Shown here: piece by piece, positions 1-11,872 of the stretch
How the letters are laid out: each line of letters opens with the position of its first letter
Position numbering within the stretch: position 1 is the stretch's first letter
NCBI GenBank assembly: GCA_051011415.1
Contig: JBPCTY010000160.1
Location: 1-18,347, forward strand
DNA length: 18,347 bases
Origin: SZUA-442 sp051011415
GTDB taxonomy: Bacteria > Actinomycetota > Acidimicrobiia > Spongiisociales > UBA5794
Direction: 5' to 3'
Position numbers and translations under genes: made by a program
Notes under the pieces: generated by a model
What the model was told of the DNA's origin: nothing
Database searches by the model: none
What the model saw: only the letters and a program-made list of their open reading frames with translations

Positions 1-899
1 TCCTGCTGTACCTCGCCTGGTTCTTCCAGCCGCTCATCAACTTGTCGCACGTCTCCAACCTCTTCCAGTCGGCATTGGCCGCTCTGGCCAAGCTGTTCCC
101 GCTGATGGACGAAAAGGTTGAGGTGTCTGAGCGCCCGGGTGCCTATGACCTTGATGAACCAATCGAAGGCGAAGTCTCATTCGATGACGTTGCCTTCTCC
201 TACAAGGAAGGCACTCCCGTGCTTGAGGACGTAGCCCTCACCGTCGCTGCTGGTGAGAGGGTTGCCATCGTGGGTGAGACTGGCTCCGGCAAGTCGACGA
301 TGGCGAAGCTAGCGATGCGGTTCTACGACCCAAATCGAGGCGTCGTTGCGGTTGATGGGACCGACCTCAAGGATGTCACCGAAGCATCGCGAGTGGAGGC
401 ACTCGCCTTGATTCCGCAAGATGGGTTCCTGTTCTCCGGGTCGCTCCGAGACAACCTCACCTATGCCAAGCCCGACGCATCCGATGAAGAGGTCTGGAAC
501 GTCCTGTCTGAGATGGAGGTCGACACGTGGATCAGATCGCTTCCGGACGGGCTTGACACAGAAGTACGCGAGAGGGGGAGCAGGTTCTCGGCTGGCGAGA
601 GACAACTCGTTGCACTCGCTCGTGCCTTCCTAGCTGATCCCGAGATCATCGTGCTCGACGAGGCCACCTCCAACCTGGACCCGGAGACCGAGGTCAAGGT
701 CGAAGGTGCACTTCGCGCCCTGCTTCAGGACCGCACGTCGATCGTGATTGCCCACCGGCTTCGAAGCGCCGAACGGGCGGACAGAGTCGTGATGGTCGAT
801 GCCGGTCGCATTGTGTCGGAGGGGACGCATGACGAACTCGTCGAGTCCTCGGATCAGTATCGGGAGCTGGTCGAGGTATGGCAACGCGGTCTGGCGTAG
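1..899 (+). CDS. ABC exporter-type ATP-binding protein (5' partial)
   Basis: This is the C-terminal part of a fused membrane-ATPase (ABCB/MsbA-like) exporter half; the reading frame is open from base 3, so the true start lies outside the window. The first ~35 residues match the end of a transmembrane domain and linker. The ATPase domain follows: Walker A GETGSGKST (about bases 273-299), Q-loop in IPQDGFLFSGS, signature FSAGERQ, Walker B IIVLDEATS and H-loop IAHRL. The signature has FSAGE where LSGGQ is canonical; this variant is familiar in actinobacterial exporters and does not imply inactivity. Such proteins act as dimers or heterodimers in the cytoplasmic membrane; the substrate cannot be told from this part. 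An upstream partner ABC gene is likely but not visible. Confidence 0.93.
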   Translation, partial: LLYLAWFFQPLINLSHVSNLFQSALAALAKLFPLMDEKVEVSERPGAYDLDEPIEGEVSFDDVAFSYKEGTPVLEDVALTVAAGERVAIVGETGSGKSTMAKLAMRFYDPNRGVVAVDGTDLKDVTEASRVEALALIPQDGFLFSGSLRDNLTYAKPDASDEEVWNVLSEMEVDTWIRSLPDGLDTEVRERGSRFSAGERQLVALARAFLADPEIIVLDEATSNLDPETEVKVEGALRALLQDRTSIVIAHRLRSAERADRVVMVDAGRIVSEGTHDELVESSDQYRELVEVWQRGLA

Positions 900-907
900 G
901 TCTGCAC

Positions 908-913
908 TAGCGT
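908..913 (+). promoter_or_regulatory. Candidate -10 box for a leaderless transcript (PPOX-family gene)
   Basis: TAGCGT matches TANNNT and lies 7 nt before the ATG at 921. There is no Shine-Dalgarno-like sequence before that ATG. The spacing would place transcription start at or next to the ATG, as in leaderless actinobacterial genes. No clear -35 was found. Confidence 0.35.
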
Positions 914-920
914 TTCGGTG

Positions 921-1565
921 ATGGAACCGAAAACCCCCAGATCCGAGGTCCGGCGTCTCCCAGAGCGCGGGGCATATGACAGCGAGACGATTCATCGCAT
1001 CCTTGACGAGGCGATGATCTGTCACATCTCGTTTTCGACTGACGACGGACCCGTCGTGATCCCAACGATCCACGCACGCGTTGGCAACACCCTCTATCTG
1101 CATGGATCGCATGCGTCTCGCATGATGCGAGGCATCGTCGAGAGAGATGTGTGCGTGGCCGCCACGATCGTCGACGGCATCGTCGCCGCACGGTCCTTGT
1201 TCCACCACTCACTCAACTATCGATCTGTGGTGGTGTTTGGAACCCCTCGCGTGGTTGAACAGCCAGACGAGCGGACGGTCGCGTTCAAAGCTGTGACTGA
1301 TCACATGCTTCCCGGTCGATGGGATGAAGCCAGACGACCAAGCGAGAAGGAAGACAAGGGCACAAAGCTGCTTGCGCTCGACATCACCGAGTCTTCCGCA
1401 AAGGTGAGGACGGGCCCACCCGGAGACGACCCGGAGGATATGAACAGTGGCATTTGGGCAGGAGTTATCCCGCTCTCAACCGTTGCGGGAGCCCCCGAAC
1501 CTTCGCCAGACCTTGAAGACGGCGTGGATATGCCGCCTTCGATCCGGGACTACGGGCTCAGCTGA
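921..1565 (+). CDS. Pyridoxamine 5'-phosphate oxidase-like (PPOX/NimA-type) flavin-binding protein
   Basis: A protein of 214 aa with the split-barrel fold of flavin-nucleotide-binding proteins (COG3467/Pyridox_ox_2-like). Recognisable blocks are MICHISFSTDDGPVVIPTIH near residues 32-51, the strand and loop LYLHGSHASRMM, the segment ARSLFHHSLNYRSVVVFG, and a C-terminal block KVRTGPPGDD then GIWAGVIPL. These proteins usually bind FMN or F420 in the cytoplasm and reduce small molecules or act on nitro compounds; the substrate here is unknown. I chose ATG 921 because a TANNNT -10 box lies 7 nt upstream; GTG 918, one codon earlier, is the alternative. It converges on the LLM oxidoreductase and the two coding regions share 8 bp. 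Confidence 0.85.
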   Translation: MEPKTPRSEVRRLPERGAYDSETIHRILDEAMICHISFSTDDGPVVIPTIHARVGNTLYLHGSHASRMMRGIVERDVCVAATIVDGIVAARSLFHHSLNYRSVVVFGTPRVVEQPDERTVAFKAVTDHMLPGRWDEARRPSEKEDKGTKLLALDITESSAKVRTGPPGDDPEDMNSGIWAGVIPLSTVAGAPEPSPDLEDGVDMPPSIRDYGLS

Positions 1566-1571
1566 GCCCGT
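1552..1571. terminator. Perfect 20-bp palindrome, likely bidirectional terminator across two convergent stop codons
   Basis: The half-site ACGGGCTCAG (1552-1561) is followed directly by its exact reverse complement CTGAGCCCGT (1562-1571). As RNA it folds to an 8-bp GC-rich stem with an AGCU loop on either strand. Both TGA stops, 1563-1565 on plus and 1558-1560 on minus, lie inside it. There is no U-tract, so this would be the tail-less type of terminator often proposed for high-GC Gram-positive bacteria. Confidence 0.55.
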
Positions 1572-2349
1572 CTCTGAATGCGATCAGCTCGCGGACGGGG
1601 CCCATATCGAAGTCTGGGCCGTTCAGTCCCATCGTGAGTTCGTCTGCGCCAGCAGCGACGTAGTCGGCTGCAGTCTCGATAGTCGTGGGGCTGATGCCGA
1701 CCGAACGCTCGACGCGAGGCTTCGACCTTCCAACCTTCGTGCACCAGTCATCGAGAATCGCTGACTTACGAACAAACGTGTCGACGTCCCCGAAGCCGTG
1801 CCACACATCGGCGTACTCGGCAACGATGCGCAACGTCACCTTTTCACCTCCGCCACCAATGAGAATTGGTAGGTCGCCGGTCGGCGGTGGATCCAGCTTT
1901 GAGAGGCGGTCAACAATGCGCGGCATCGCAGCGTCGAGGGCGTTCAGCCGCCCGATCGCTGTCCCGAACTCGTATCCGTACTCGTCGTAGTCCTTCTCGA
2001 ACCAGCCGGAGCCGATCCCGAAGATCAGGCGACCTCCAGAAATGACATCGACCGTGCGCGCCATGTCGGCGAGGAGCTCAGGGTTGCGGTACGAGTTGCA
2101 GGTGACCAGCGCCCCAAAGCGGATGTTCTCGGTTGCTTCGGCCCAGGCGGCCAGCATTGTCCAGCACTCGTAGTGGCGTCCGGTGTTGGCATCGTTGCCG
2201 TATGCCTCTCCACCGTAGAGCGGGTAGAAGTGGTCCCAGTTGTAAAGCACATCAACGCCGAGTTCTTCGGCTTCGGCTGCAGCGCGTCGAATGTCGCTGT
2301 AGTCGGCGTGCTGTGGATGGATCTGGGCGGCGATGCGGACTTTTGTCAC
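1558..2349 (-). CDS. LLM-class (luciferase-like) F420-dependent oxidoreductase
   Basis: A protein of 263 aa with a bacterial luciferase-like TIM barrel. Visible family features are the N-terminal strand VRIAAQIHPQ, LYNWDHFYPLYG, the block RFGALVTCNSYRNPELLADM near residues 77-96, the loop GRLIFGIGSGWFEKDYDEYG, and the glycine-rich phosphate-binding region ILIGGGGEKVTLRIVAEYAD. Members use F420 or FMN to oxidise or reduce small molecules; the actinobacterial setting favours F420 but the substrate is unknown. It is somewhat shorter than many members, which run to about 280-340 aa. The GTG start is chosen because GAGGAG lies about 8 nt upstream and the protein begins cleanly at the first barrel strand. 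Transcription is divergent from the Eis-like gene. Confidence 0.87.
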   Translation of the reverse strand: MTKVRIAAQIHPQHADYSDIRRAAAEAEELGVDVLYNWDHFYPLYGGEAYGNDANTGRHYECWTMLAAWAEATENIRFGALVTCNSYRNPELLADMARTVDVISGGRLIFGIGSGWFEKDYDEYGYEFGTAIGRLNALDAAMPRIVDRLSKLDPPPTGDLPILIGGGGEKVTLRIVAEYADVWHGFGDVDTFVRKSAILDDWCTKVGRSKPRVERSVGISPTTIETAADYVAAGADELTMGLNGPDFDMGPVRELIAFRDGLS

Positions 2350-2381
2350 GGGCGGTACTCCTCGCTCTGTTCGTGTCCACA

Positions 2382-2387
2382 ACGCTA
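2382..2387 (-). promoter_or_regulatory. Candidate -10 box for the LLM oxidoreductase
   Basis: On the minus strand this reads TAGCGT, followed by a leader of about 32 nt that carries the GAGGAG ribosome binding site. No convincing -35 was seen. It lies in the divergent region shared with the Eis-like gene. Confidence 0.28.
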
Positions 2388-2447
2388 GGCACGTCTGGGC
2401 GCACCCACGACGCCCGTGGAGGATCCGCCGATCTCCACCGTGAGTCC

Positions 2448-2453
2448 TAGTCT
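2448..2453 (+). promoter_or_regulatory. Candidate -10 box for a leaderless eis-like transcript
   Basis: TAGTCT (TANNNT) ends 7 nt before the ATG at 2461, and there is no Shine-Dalgarno sequence before that ATG. The placement fits leaderless initiation. Confidence 0.33.
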
Positions 2454-2460
2454 GATCGCC

Positions 2461-3690
2461 ATGTCTGACTTTGAGATCCGCCCCGTTACCGACGACGAGT
2501 ATCCGGCATTCACCTTGGCCTTTATCGAGGGGTTCGCCGACGACCTTCCCTCCGACGACTTCGTCGACTACATCCGGAAGAATCTGCCTCCCGAAAGGAC
2601 ACTTGCTGCGTTCGACGGTGATGACATCGTTGGCACCTTCGGGGGTTACGACCTTGCACTGACTGTGCCAGGCGGATCCCAGGTGGGCATGGAGGGGACA
2701 ACGATCGTGACCGTATATCCCACGCACCGTCGGCTTGGTCTGCTGCGCGACATGATGCGCATCCACCTTGACAATGCTGCCGACGCCGGTCTTCCTGTTG
2801 CTGGGTTGTGGGCATCCGAAAGCGGAATCTACGAGCGATTCGGCTACGGCATCGCGACACATTGCTACTCAGTGAAAATGGAAGGCAGCACCGTTGCCTT
2901 CCGCGACGAGGTCGACATTGACCGGGTTCGCCGCATCTCCGTTGAGGACGCCGCCTCTGTTCTGCCCGCGGTCTACGAAGATGTGTGCCGAAAGACGCCG
3001 GGAATGTTCTCCCGCAACGAGTCGCTCTGGGATGAAGTTCTTGCCGACGATGACTGGATGAAGCGCGGTCGGACAAAGCTTCGCATCGTCGCACACGAAG
3101 GTTCTGACGGACCCGACGGGTATGCGATCTACCGTCTCAAGGGCGGAGACAGCGACGACTGGCACGACAGCGGCACCGTGTCTGTGAATGAGGTCATCTC
3201 CGCAACGCCTCGAGCAACCGCTTCCCTTTGGGCATTCCTTACCAATATCGATATGCGGTCCACTGTGAAGTACCCGTTCTATCCCGTGGAGGATCCGTTG
3301 GGATCAATGCTGACGGAGAGCCGTCGTATCCAGCGGACCTTCAAACACGAGGCTCTCTATGTGCGGATACTGGATGTGAAAGCAGCATTGGAAGCGCGAG
3401 CGTATGAGCACGACGGCGATCTTGTGATCGGGCTCGATGACCCATTTCGGGAGTCTGCATCCGGAAACTATCGCCTCACTGTTGAGAACGGGACCGGTAC
3501 GTGCCTGCCAACCGAGGATGCATCAGACGTGTCGATGGACATCCATGTGCTTGGCGCGCTGTACCTCGGTGGTCAAAGTGCATACGGCTATGCCGAAGCC
3601 AATCGGGTCCAGGGATCATCCACTGACGTCGATCTTCTGCATCGGATTTTCCGGACAGCGAGGGCGCCTTGGTGCGGCCAGGTCTTCTGA
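2461..3690 (+). CDS. Eis-like GNAT family N-acetyltransferase
   Basis: A protein of 409 aa, close to the usual ~400 aa of the Eis (enhanced intracellular survival) family, which transfers acetyl groups from acetyl-CoA to amines, including aminoglycosides in mycobacteria. The N-terminal GNAT domain shows the acetyl-CoA-binding block VTVYPTHRRLGLLRDMM (about 83-99) and the Eis-typical SGIYERFGYG (121-130), whose tyrosine is the likely general acid. The C-terminal third resembles the SCP2-like domain and ends in a free Phe (CGQVF), as I recall Mycobacterium tuberculosis Eis doing, where the terminal carboxylate takes part in catalysis. ATG 2461 is preferred over an in-frame GTG at 2416 because the GNAT domain starts immediately (FEIRPVT) and a -10 box lies just upstream. 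The physiological substrate is unknown. Confidence 0.87.
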   Translation: MSDFEIRPVTDDEYPAFTLAFIEGFADDLPSDDFVDYIRKNLPPERTLAAFDGDDIVGTFGGYDLALTVPGGSQVGMEGTTIVTVYPTHRRLGLLRDMMRIHLDNAADAGLPVAGLWASESGIYERFGYGIATHCYSVKMEGSTVAFRDEVDIDRVRRISVEDAASVLPAVYEDVCRKTPGMFSRNESLWDEVLADDDWMKRGRTKLRIVAHEGSDGPDGYAIYRLKGGDSDDWHDSGTVSVNEVISATPRATASLWAFLTNIDMRSTVKYPFYPVEDPLGSMLTESRRIQRTFKHEALYVRILDVKAALEARAYEHDGDLVIGLDDPFRESASGNYRLTVENGTGTCLPTEDASDVSMDIHVLGALYLGGQSAYGYAEANRVQGSSTDVDLLHRIFRTARAPWCGQVF

Positions 3691-3731
3691 TCGCAGCGCA
3701 GTACTGAGGCGGTATTCACGGTCACCTCGAT

Positions 3732-3760
3732 TTCGGCAAACCCCGGAATCCTGATAGTTT
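3732..3760 (+). promoter_or_regulatory. Candidate gltB promoter
   Basis: TTCGGC at 3732-3737 and TAGTTT at 3755-3760 are 17 bp apart (an overlapping alternative -10 is GATAGT at 3753-3758). This would give a leader of about 20 nt containing GGGGG (3775-3779), 7 nt before the gltB ATG. The match to consensus is weak. Confidence 0.3.
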
Positions 3761-3786
3761 CGCTGGTTCCTGACGGGGGCTGCCCA

Positions 3787-8169
<4,383 letters not shown>

Positions 8170-8309
8170 CCGGGAACCATGACGCCTCACGGGTCGTTAC
8201 CTAGTCACTGAGTGCGGCTCGTCCGGATGACATGGTCTTCCCCCACTCCCACTCGCTGTCGTCCGGGCGGGTCGTACCAGGGATCGGACAACTGACGCTC
8301 CCCGGCGAG

Positions 8310-8347
8310 TATGATTCTCCTAGCCGCGTAGTGCAATCTCTGAGGAG
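8310..8347 (+). promoter_or_regulatory. sufB -10 box and ribosome binding site
   Basis: TATGAT at 8310-8315 is the best -10 hexamer in the 185-bp gltB-sufB gap and implies a leader of about 33 nt. GAGGAG at 8342-8347 is 7 nt before the GTG at 8355 and decides that start. No good -35 is visible, so an activator or a weak promoter is possible. Confidence 0.4.
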
Positions 8348-8354
8348 CCCCAAC

Positions 8355-9758
8355 GTGACCACTGTCGACATTGATCTCGGTGCCTACCAACTTGGTTGGC
8401 ACGACGACGAGGATTACGTCTACAAGCCTGAAAAAGGTTTGAACGAACAGCTGATTCGCGACATGTCGGCGATGAAGAACGAGCCCGAATGGATGCTCGA
8501 CTTCCGACTCAAGTCGTATCAGCGCTTCCTCAAGAAACCAACCCCGCAATGGGGTGGCGCAGGGATTCTTAACCGCATCGACTACGACGACATCTACTAC
8601 TACATCAAGCCGACCGAGGGTCAGGCCAAGGATTGGGACATGGTGCCCGATTCCATCAAAGAGACATACGAGAAGCTTGGCATCCCGGAGGCTGAGCGGA
8701 AATACCTTGCTGGTGTCACTGCTCAGTACGAGTCTGAAGTCGTGTACCACCGCAATCGTGAGGATCTTGAGCAGCTCGGCGTCTTGTTCTGCGACATGGA
8801 CACAGCCGTTCGGGAATACCCCGAACTCGTCCAGGAGCACTTCGGAACGATCATTCCTCCGAACGACAACAAGTTCGCAGCACTCAACTCTGCCGTGTGG
8901 TCTGGCGGATCGTTCATCTACGTGCCACCGGGTGTCCACGTCGAAGAGCCGCTCCAGGCGTACTTCCGTATCAACGCTGAGAGCATGGGTCAGTTCGAGC
9001 GGACGCTGATCATCGTCGACGAGGGTGCTTTCTGCCATTACGTCGAGGGCTGTTCCGCTCCGGTGTACACAAACGACTCGCTGCATGCGGCTGTCGTTGA
9101 GGTCGTCGTGAAGGAAGGCGGCCGTTGTCGCTACACGACGATTCAGAACTGGTCGAACAATGTTCTGAACCTCGTCACGAAGCGTGCTGCTGCGTACAAG
9201 AACGCAACGATGGAGTGGATCGACGGCAACCTCGGTTCCGGGCTCACGATGAAGTACCCAGCGGTGTGGCTGATGGACGAGGGCGCTCACGGTGAAGTGC
9301 TTTCGATCGCTTTTGCCAATACGGGTCAGGTGCTCGACGCTGGAGCGAAGATGGTGCACGCTGCATCGAACACGACCTCGCTTATCACGTCAAAGTCGAT
9401 CTCTAAGGGCGGCGGTCGATCTGCCTACCGCGGTTTGGTACGCGTCGAGGAGGGTGCGGAGAACGCAAAGTCCTTTGTGATGTGCGATGCGCTGCTGCTC
9501 GATGAGGATTCTCGCTCCGATACATACCCGTACATGGAGATCGAAGAGTCTGACGTTGATATCGGTCACGAGGCAACCGTCTCAAAGGTCGGCGAAGATC
9601 AGCTCTTCTATCTGATGAGTCGCGGACTCACGGAGGCCCAGGCAACCGCGATGGTTGTGGCTGGGTTCATCGAGCCGATCGTCAAGGAACTCCCGATGGA
9701 GTACGCCGTAGAGCTCAATCGACTCATCGAACTCCAAATGGAAGGCTCGATCGGCTGA
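8355..9758 (+). CDS. sufB: Fe-S cluster assembly scaffold protein SufB
   Basis: A protein of 467 aa, the usual SufB length. SufB forms the SufBC2D (or SufB2C2) scaffold on which Fe-S clusters are built in the cytosol. Family signatures include GLNEQLIRDMSAMKNEPEWM near the N-terminus, YVPPGVHVEEPLQAYFRINAE, EGAFCHYVEGCSAP, the TIQNWSNNVLNLVTKRA block and the C-terminal GHEATVSKVGEDQLFYLMSRG. I chose GTG 8355 because GAGGAG lies 7 nt upstream and the protein then begins like other actinobacterial SufB proteins; the in-frame codons back to 8232 encode nothing SufB-like. It stands alone here: its expected partners sufD and sufC are about 6.2 kb downstream, separated by unrelated genes on both strands. 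A hairpin over its stop codon suggests transcription ends there. Confidence 0.96.
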   Translation: MTTVDIDLGAYQLGWHDDEDYVYKPEKGLNEQLIRDMSAMKNEPEWMLDFRLKSYQRFLKKPTPQWGGAGILNRIDYDDIYYYIKPTEGQAKDWDMVPDSIKETYEKLGIPEAERKYLAGVTAQYESEVVYHRNREDLEQLGVLFCDMDTAVREYPELVQEHFGTIIPPNDNKFAALNSAVWSGGSFIYVPPGVHVEEPLQAYFRINAESMGQFERTLIIVDEGAFCHYVEGCSAPVYTNDSLHAAVVEVVVKEGGRCRYTTIQNWSNNVLNLVTKRAAAYKNATMEWIDGNLGSGLTMKYPAVWLMDEGAHGEVLSIAFANTGQVLDAGAKMVHAASNTTSLITSKSISKGGGRSAYRGLVRVEEGAENAKSFVMCDALLLDEDSRSDTYPYMEIEESDVDIGHEATVSKVGEDQLFYLMSRGLTEAQATAMVVAGFIEPIVKELPMEYAVELNRLIELQMEGSIG

Positions 9759-9769
9759 GCACAGCTCAG
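9755..9769 (+). terminator. Hairpin over the sufB stop codon, candidate terminator
   Basis: CTGAGC (9755-9760), loop ACA, GCTCAG (9764-9769) form a perfect 6-bp stem that includes the TGA stop of sufB. There is no T-tract, so termination is possible but unproven. Confidence 0.3.
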
Positions 9770-9805
9770 ATCTGGTCGAGCACCCCATACGCAGAGTTCG
9801 CTACG

Positions 9806-9811
9806 TACGCT
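9806..9811 (+). promoter_or_regulatory. Candidate -10 box for a leaderless nucS transcript
   Basis: TACGCT ends 7 nt before the nucS ATG at 9819, with no ribosome binding site between. It follows the same pattern as other genes in this window. Confidence 0.35.
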
Positions 9812-9818
9812 GGTTCCT

Positions 9819-10478
9819 ATGCGTTTGCGAGTTGCTGATTGTTCCGTTCGATATGAAGGCCGGTTGAACGCGTATCTCCCGATGGCCACAAGGCTGGTCA
9901 TGGTTAAGGCGGACGGGTGTGTTGCAATCCATGCTGACGGCGGTGCGTACAAGCCCCTCAACTGGATGAACGCACCCAACACGCTGACTGAGGAAGAGGA
10001 TGCGTGGATCGTTCTCAATCCCAAGGGTGAGAAGCTGATCATCGAGTTCGGCGAGATTCATTTCGAGACGGAGATGGAGCTGGGCGAGGACCCTGGGCTT
10101 CAGAAGGACGGAGTCGAGCTGGAACTCCAGAGACTGCTGGCAGAGCGCCCAGACACCTTTGAAGACGGTATGGCGCTTATTCGTCGCGAGTACCCAACAC
10201 CGATCGGTCCCGTGGATCTGTTGTGCAGAGATGCGGCAGGGGAGACCGTCGCCATTGAGATCAAGCGCCGTGGAGAGATCGATGGCGTCGAGCAGCTCAC
10301 GCGGTATCTCGAGTTCCTGAACAGAGACACGAGGCTCGCCCCGGTGAGAGGCATCTTTGCCGCACAGCAAATCAAACCGCAGGCGAAGCTGCTTGCGGAA
10401 GACCGAGGCATTGCGACCGTCGAGGTCGACTACGAGGAGCTCAAGGGTGTCGACTCGGATGTGATGCGGCTGTTCTGA
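9819..10478 (+). CDS. nucS: Mismatch-specific endonuclease NucS (EndoMS)
   Basis: A protein of 219 aa, the usual length. NucS/EndoMS replaces MutS-MutL mismatch repair in many Actinomycetota and archaea by cutting both strands at mismatches. The N-terminal DNA-binding and dimerisation half contains RLNAYLP, VKADGCVAIHADGGAYKPLNWM and WIVLNPKGEKLIIEF. The C-terminal RecB-like nuclease domain keeps the active site: D133 in GPVDLLCRD, then E147 and K149 in IEIKRRGE, and Q159 in the EQLTRYLE motif. The last residues, DVMRLF, resemble the short C-terminal sequence proposed to bind the beta sliding clamp in other bacterial NucS proteins; this is inference. ATG 9819 gives the typical MRLRV beginning. 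The gene converges on the cyclase gene, 30 bp downstream. Confidence 0.95.
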   Translation: MRLRVADCSVRYEGRLNAYLPMATRLVMVKADGCVAIHADGGAYKPLNWMNAPNTLTEEEDAWIVLNPKGEKLIIEFGEIHFETEMELGEDPGLQKDGVELELQRLLAERPDTFEDGMALIRREYPTPIGPVDLLCRDAAGETVAIEIKRRGEIDGVEQLTRYLEFLNRDTRLAPVRGIFAAQQIKPQAKLLAEDRGIATVEVDYEELKGVDSDVMRLF

Positions 10479-10489
10479 GGTTCACAGCC

Positions 10490-10505
10490 GAGATTGTGGA
10501 ATCTC
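10490..10505. terminator. Short hairpin between convergent nucS and cyclase genes
   Basis: GAGATT (10490-10495), loop GTGG, AATCTC (10500-10505) form a perfect 6-bp stem in the 30-bp gap between the two stop codons. The stem is short and has no T-tract, so a bidirectional terminator is only a weak proposal. Confidence 0.25.
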
Positions 10506-10508
10506 CTG

Positions 10509-11858
10509 TCACATCTCGAGTTCGAAGAGCTGCCATGGGTCGGGGACACCTTTGAGATCGTGCAAGCCGAAGTCGGTGAAACTGAGCCCGGACCCGGCGG
10601 TGAGGCTCCTGACCGTGCTCGACACCGTGACACCGGGCGTTTGTCTCGTGTCGGTGACTCGAGAGGCGATGTGTACCGCAATGCCGACGATGTCTCCGTC
10701 GGGTTGTCGCTCGATTTCTCCCGTGTGAAGTCCAGCTCGGACCTCGACTCCTAATCGTGCGCCCGCCTCGACGAGGATTTCAGCGCACTCGGTTGCCCGT
10801 GTTGGCCCATCGAAGATGGCAAGAAGACCGTCTCCGGTGTTCTTCACCACGTCGCCGCGGAAGTGCGCGACGTGATCCCTCATCGACCGGTCCAGCATTG
10901 TGAGTGTGTCGAGCCACGCCTGATCTCCCATGCGCGAGGCGGTTGCGGTCGAGTCGATGATGTCGGTGAACAACACAGTCGCCAGTGTGCGACTCGTACG
11001 AGTCTGCGTGCTGGAACCGGTGACGAACTCCTCGATGGCGTCGAGGACTGGTTCGACGTCGCCAGCAAAGAACGGAGCCGTGTCCGCGCCCGGTAGCTCT
11101 GTGAGGGTTGCGTTCGGGATATGGTTGGCCAGGTATCGCGAGTACGCGGGCCGGTAGTACGTCGCATCCGATCTCGAAATGACCAGTGTCTCGGTCGAGA
11201 TGGAGCTGAGAATGTCGCGAGTGTCGGTCTGGCGATAGAACTCCATGATGAGCTCGATCGATCCGGGTGCAGCTGCGTATTGCAGCATCCTGGCCAGCCA
11301 GCGTCTCAATTGAATGTCGGACTCGATCGACGGGGCGGTGTTCAGGAAGTAGTCGTCCTTGCCCCAGTGATCCTGCATCCAGGTCAGCAGATGGTCAAAG
11401 GCGTCAGGTGGCAGCCCGATGTCGTAGCCGTCGGCCCGGATCATCTTTGCGAAACTGTTGACAAGGACAAGACCTCGAACGTCGAGGGGATACGTCCCCG
11501 CATAGAGACACGCTGCCGGGCCAGCTTCACGATCGCCGACGAGGACGACATCCTCCATGCCAACCGCATCGATGACGTACCCGATGTCATCGATGAAGAC
11601 ATCGAGCGTCGTCCCTCCATCAAGCACTGGGTCAGAGGCTCCCGTTCCGCGCCAGTCGAAGGTGACAACGCGGCTGAATGACGCGAGTCGGTCAAAGAAT
11701 CGGCCGACCAGCGGGGAATCCCACATCGCTATGGCATGTGAGTCGAGGGCTGTCTTGTACAGGAGATCGACAGGCCCGTCGCCAAATACCTGATATGCGA
11801 TGTAGCCCGAACCAGTGTCGACGTAGTTCAGCGCAGGCGGGTCACGGAAGAGGCTCAT
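10509..11858 (-). CDS. Class III nucleotide cyclase with degenerate N-terminal alpha/beta-hydrolase domain
   Basis: A protein of 449 aa with two domains, an architecture known in actinobacteria (for example Rv1900c). Residues ~10-278 are an alpha/beta hydrolase: FDWRGTGASD, then the nucleophile elbow VLVGDREAGPAA, where the expected Gly-x-Ser-x-Gly has Arg110 in the Ser place; the catalytic-His motif reads GADTAPF, with Thr260 for His. The hydrolase is therefore probably inactive and may sense a ligand. Residues ~290-449 are a class III cyclase: metal-binding D299 (LFTDIIDST) and D343 (NTGDG), substrate Lys K339, D389, and R400. The transition-state Asn place holds His396, which I recall also in Rv1900c-type cyclases. 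No membrane segment is seen. It follows the sigma-factor gene by 39 bp on the same strand and probably has its own leaderless promoter. Confidence 0.9.
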   Translation of the reverse strand: MSLFRDPPALNYVDTGSGYIAYQVFGDGPVDLLYKTALDSHAIAMWDSPLVGRFFDRLASFSRVVTFDWRGTGASDPVLDGGTTLDVFIDDIGYVIDAVGMEDVVLVGDREAGPAACLYAGTYPLDVRGLVLVNSFAKMIRADGYDIGLPPDAFDHLLTWMQDHWGKDDYFLNTAPSIESDIQLRRWLARMLQYAAAPGSIELIMEFYRQTDTRDILSSISTETLVISRSDATYYRPAYSRYLANHIPNATLTELPGADTAPFFAGDVEPVLDAIEEFVTGSSTQTRTSRTLATVLFTDIIDSTATASRMGDQAWLDTLTMLDRSMRDHVAHFRGDVVKNTGDGLLAIFDGPTRATECAEILVEAGARLGVEVRAGLHTGEIERQPDGDIVGIAVHIASRVTDTRQTPGVTVSSTVRSLTAGSGLSFTDFGLHDLKGVPDPWQLFELEM

Positions 11859-11866
11859 GGCGTTTC

Positions 11867-11872
11867 AGCCTA
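11867..11872 (-). promoter_or_regulatory. Candidate -10 box for a leaderless cyclase transcript
   Basis: On the minus strand this reads TAGGCT and lies 8 nt before the cyclase ATG, with no ribosome binding site between them. It would let the cyclase be transcribed separately from the sigma gene upstream. Confidence 0.33.

Noticed and set aside
630..1208. Minus-strand open frame of 192 codons across the ABC and PPOX genes
   Set aside because: It spans two well-supported plus-strand genes and shows no protein-family signal.
8317..8347. CTCCT/AGGAG pairing that might hide the sufB ribosome binding site
   Set aside because: Only 5 bp, and the upstream arm probably lies at or before the transcription start set by TATGAT.
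8232..8354. Upstream ATG start for SufB
   Set aside because: The 41 extra residues do not resemble SufB, and GAGGAG before GTG 8355 marks the true start.
8205..9359. Long open frame (384 codons) on the minus strand opposite sufB
   Set aside because: It lies wholly antisense to a clear SufB gene, has no recognisable domain or ribosome binding site, and is the kind of open frame that GC-biased codon use produces.
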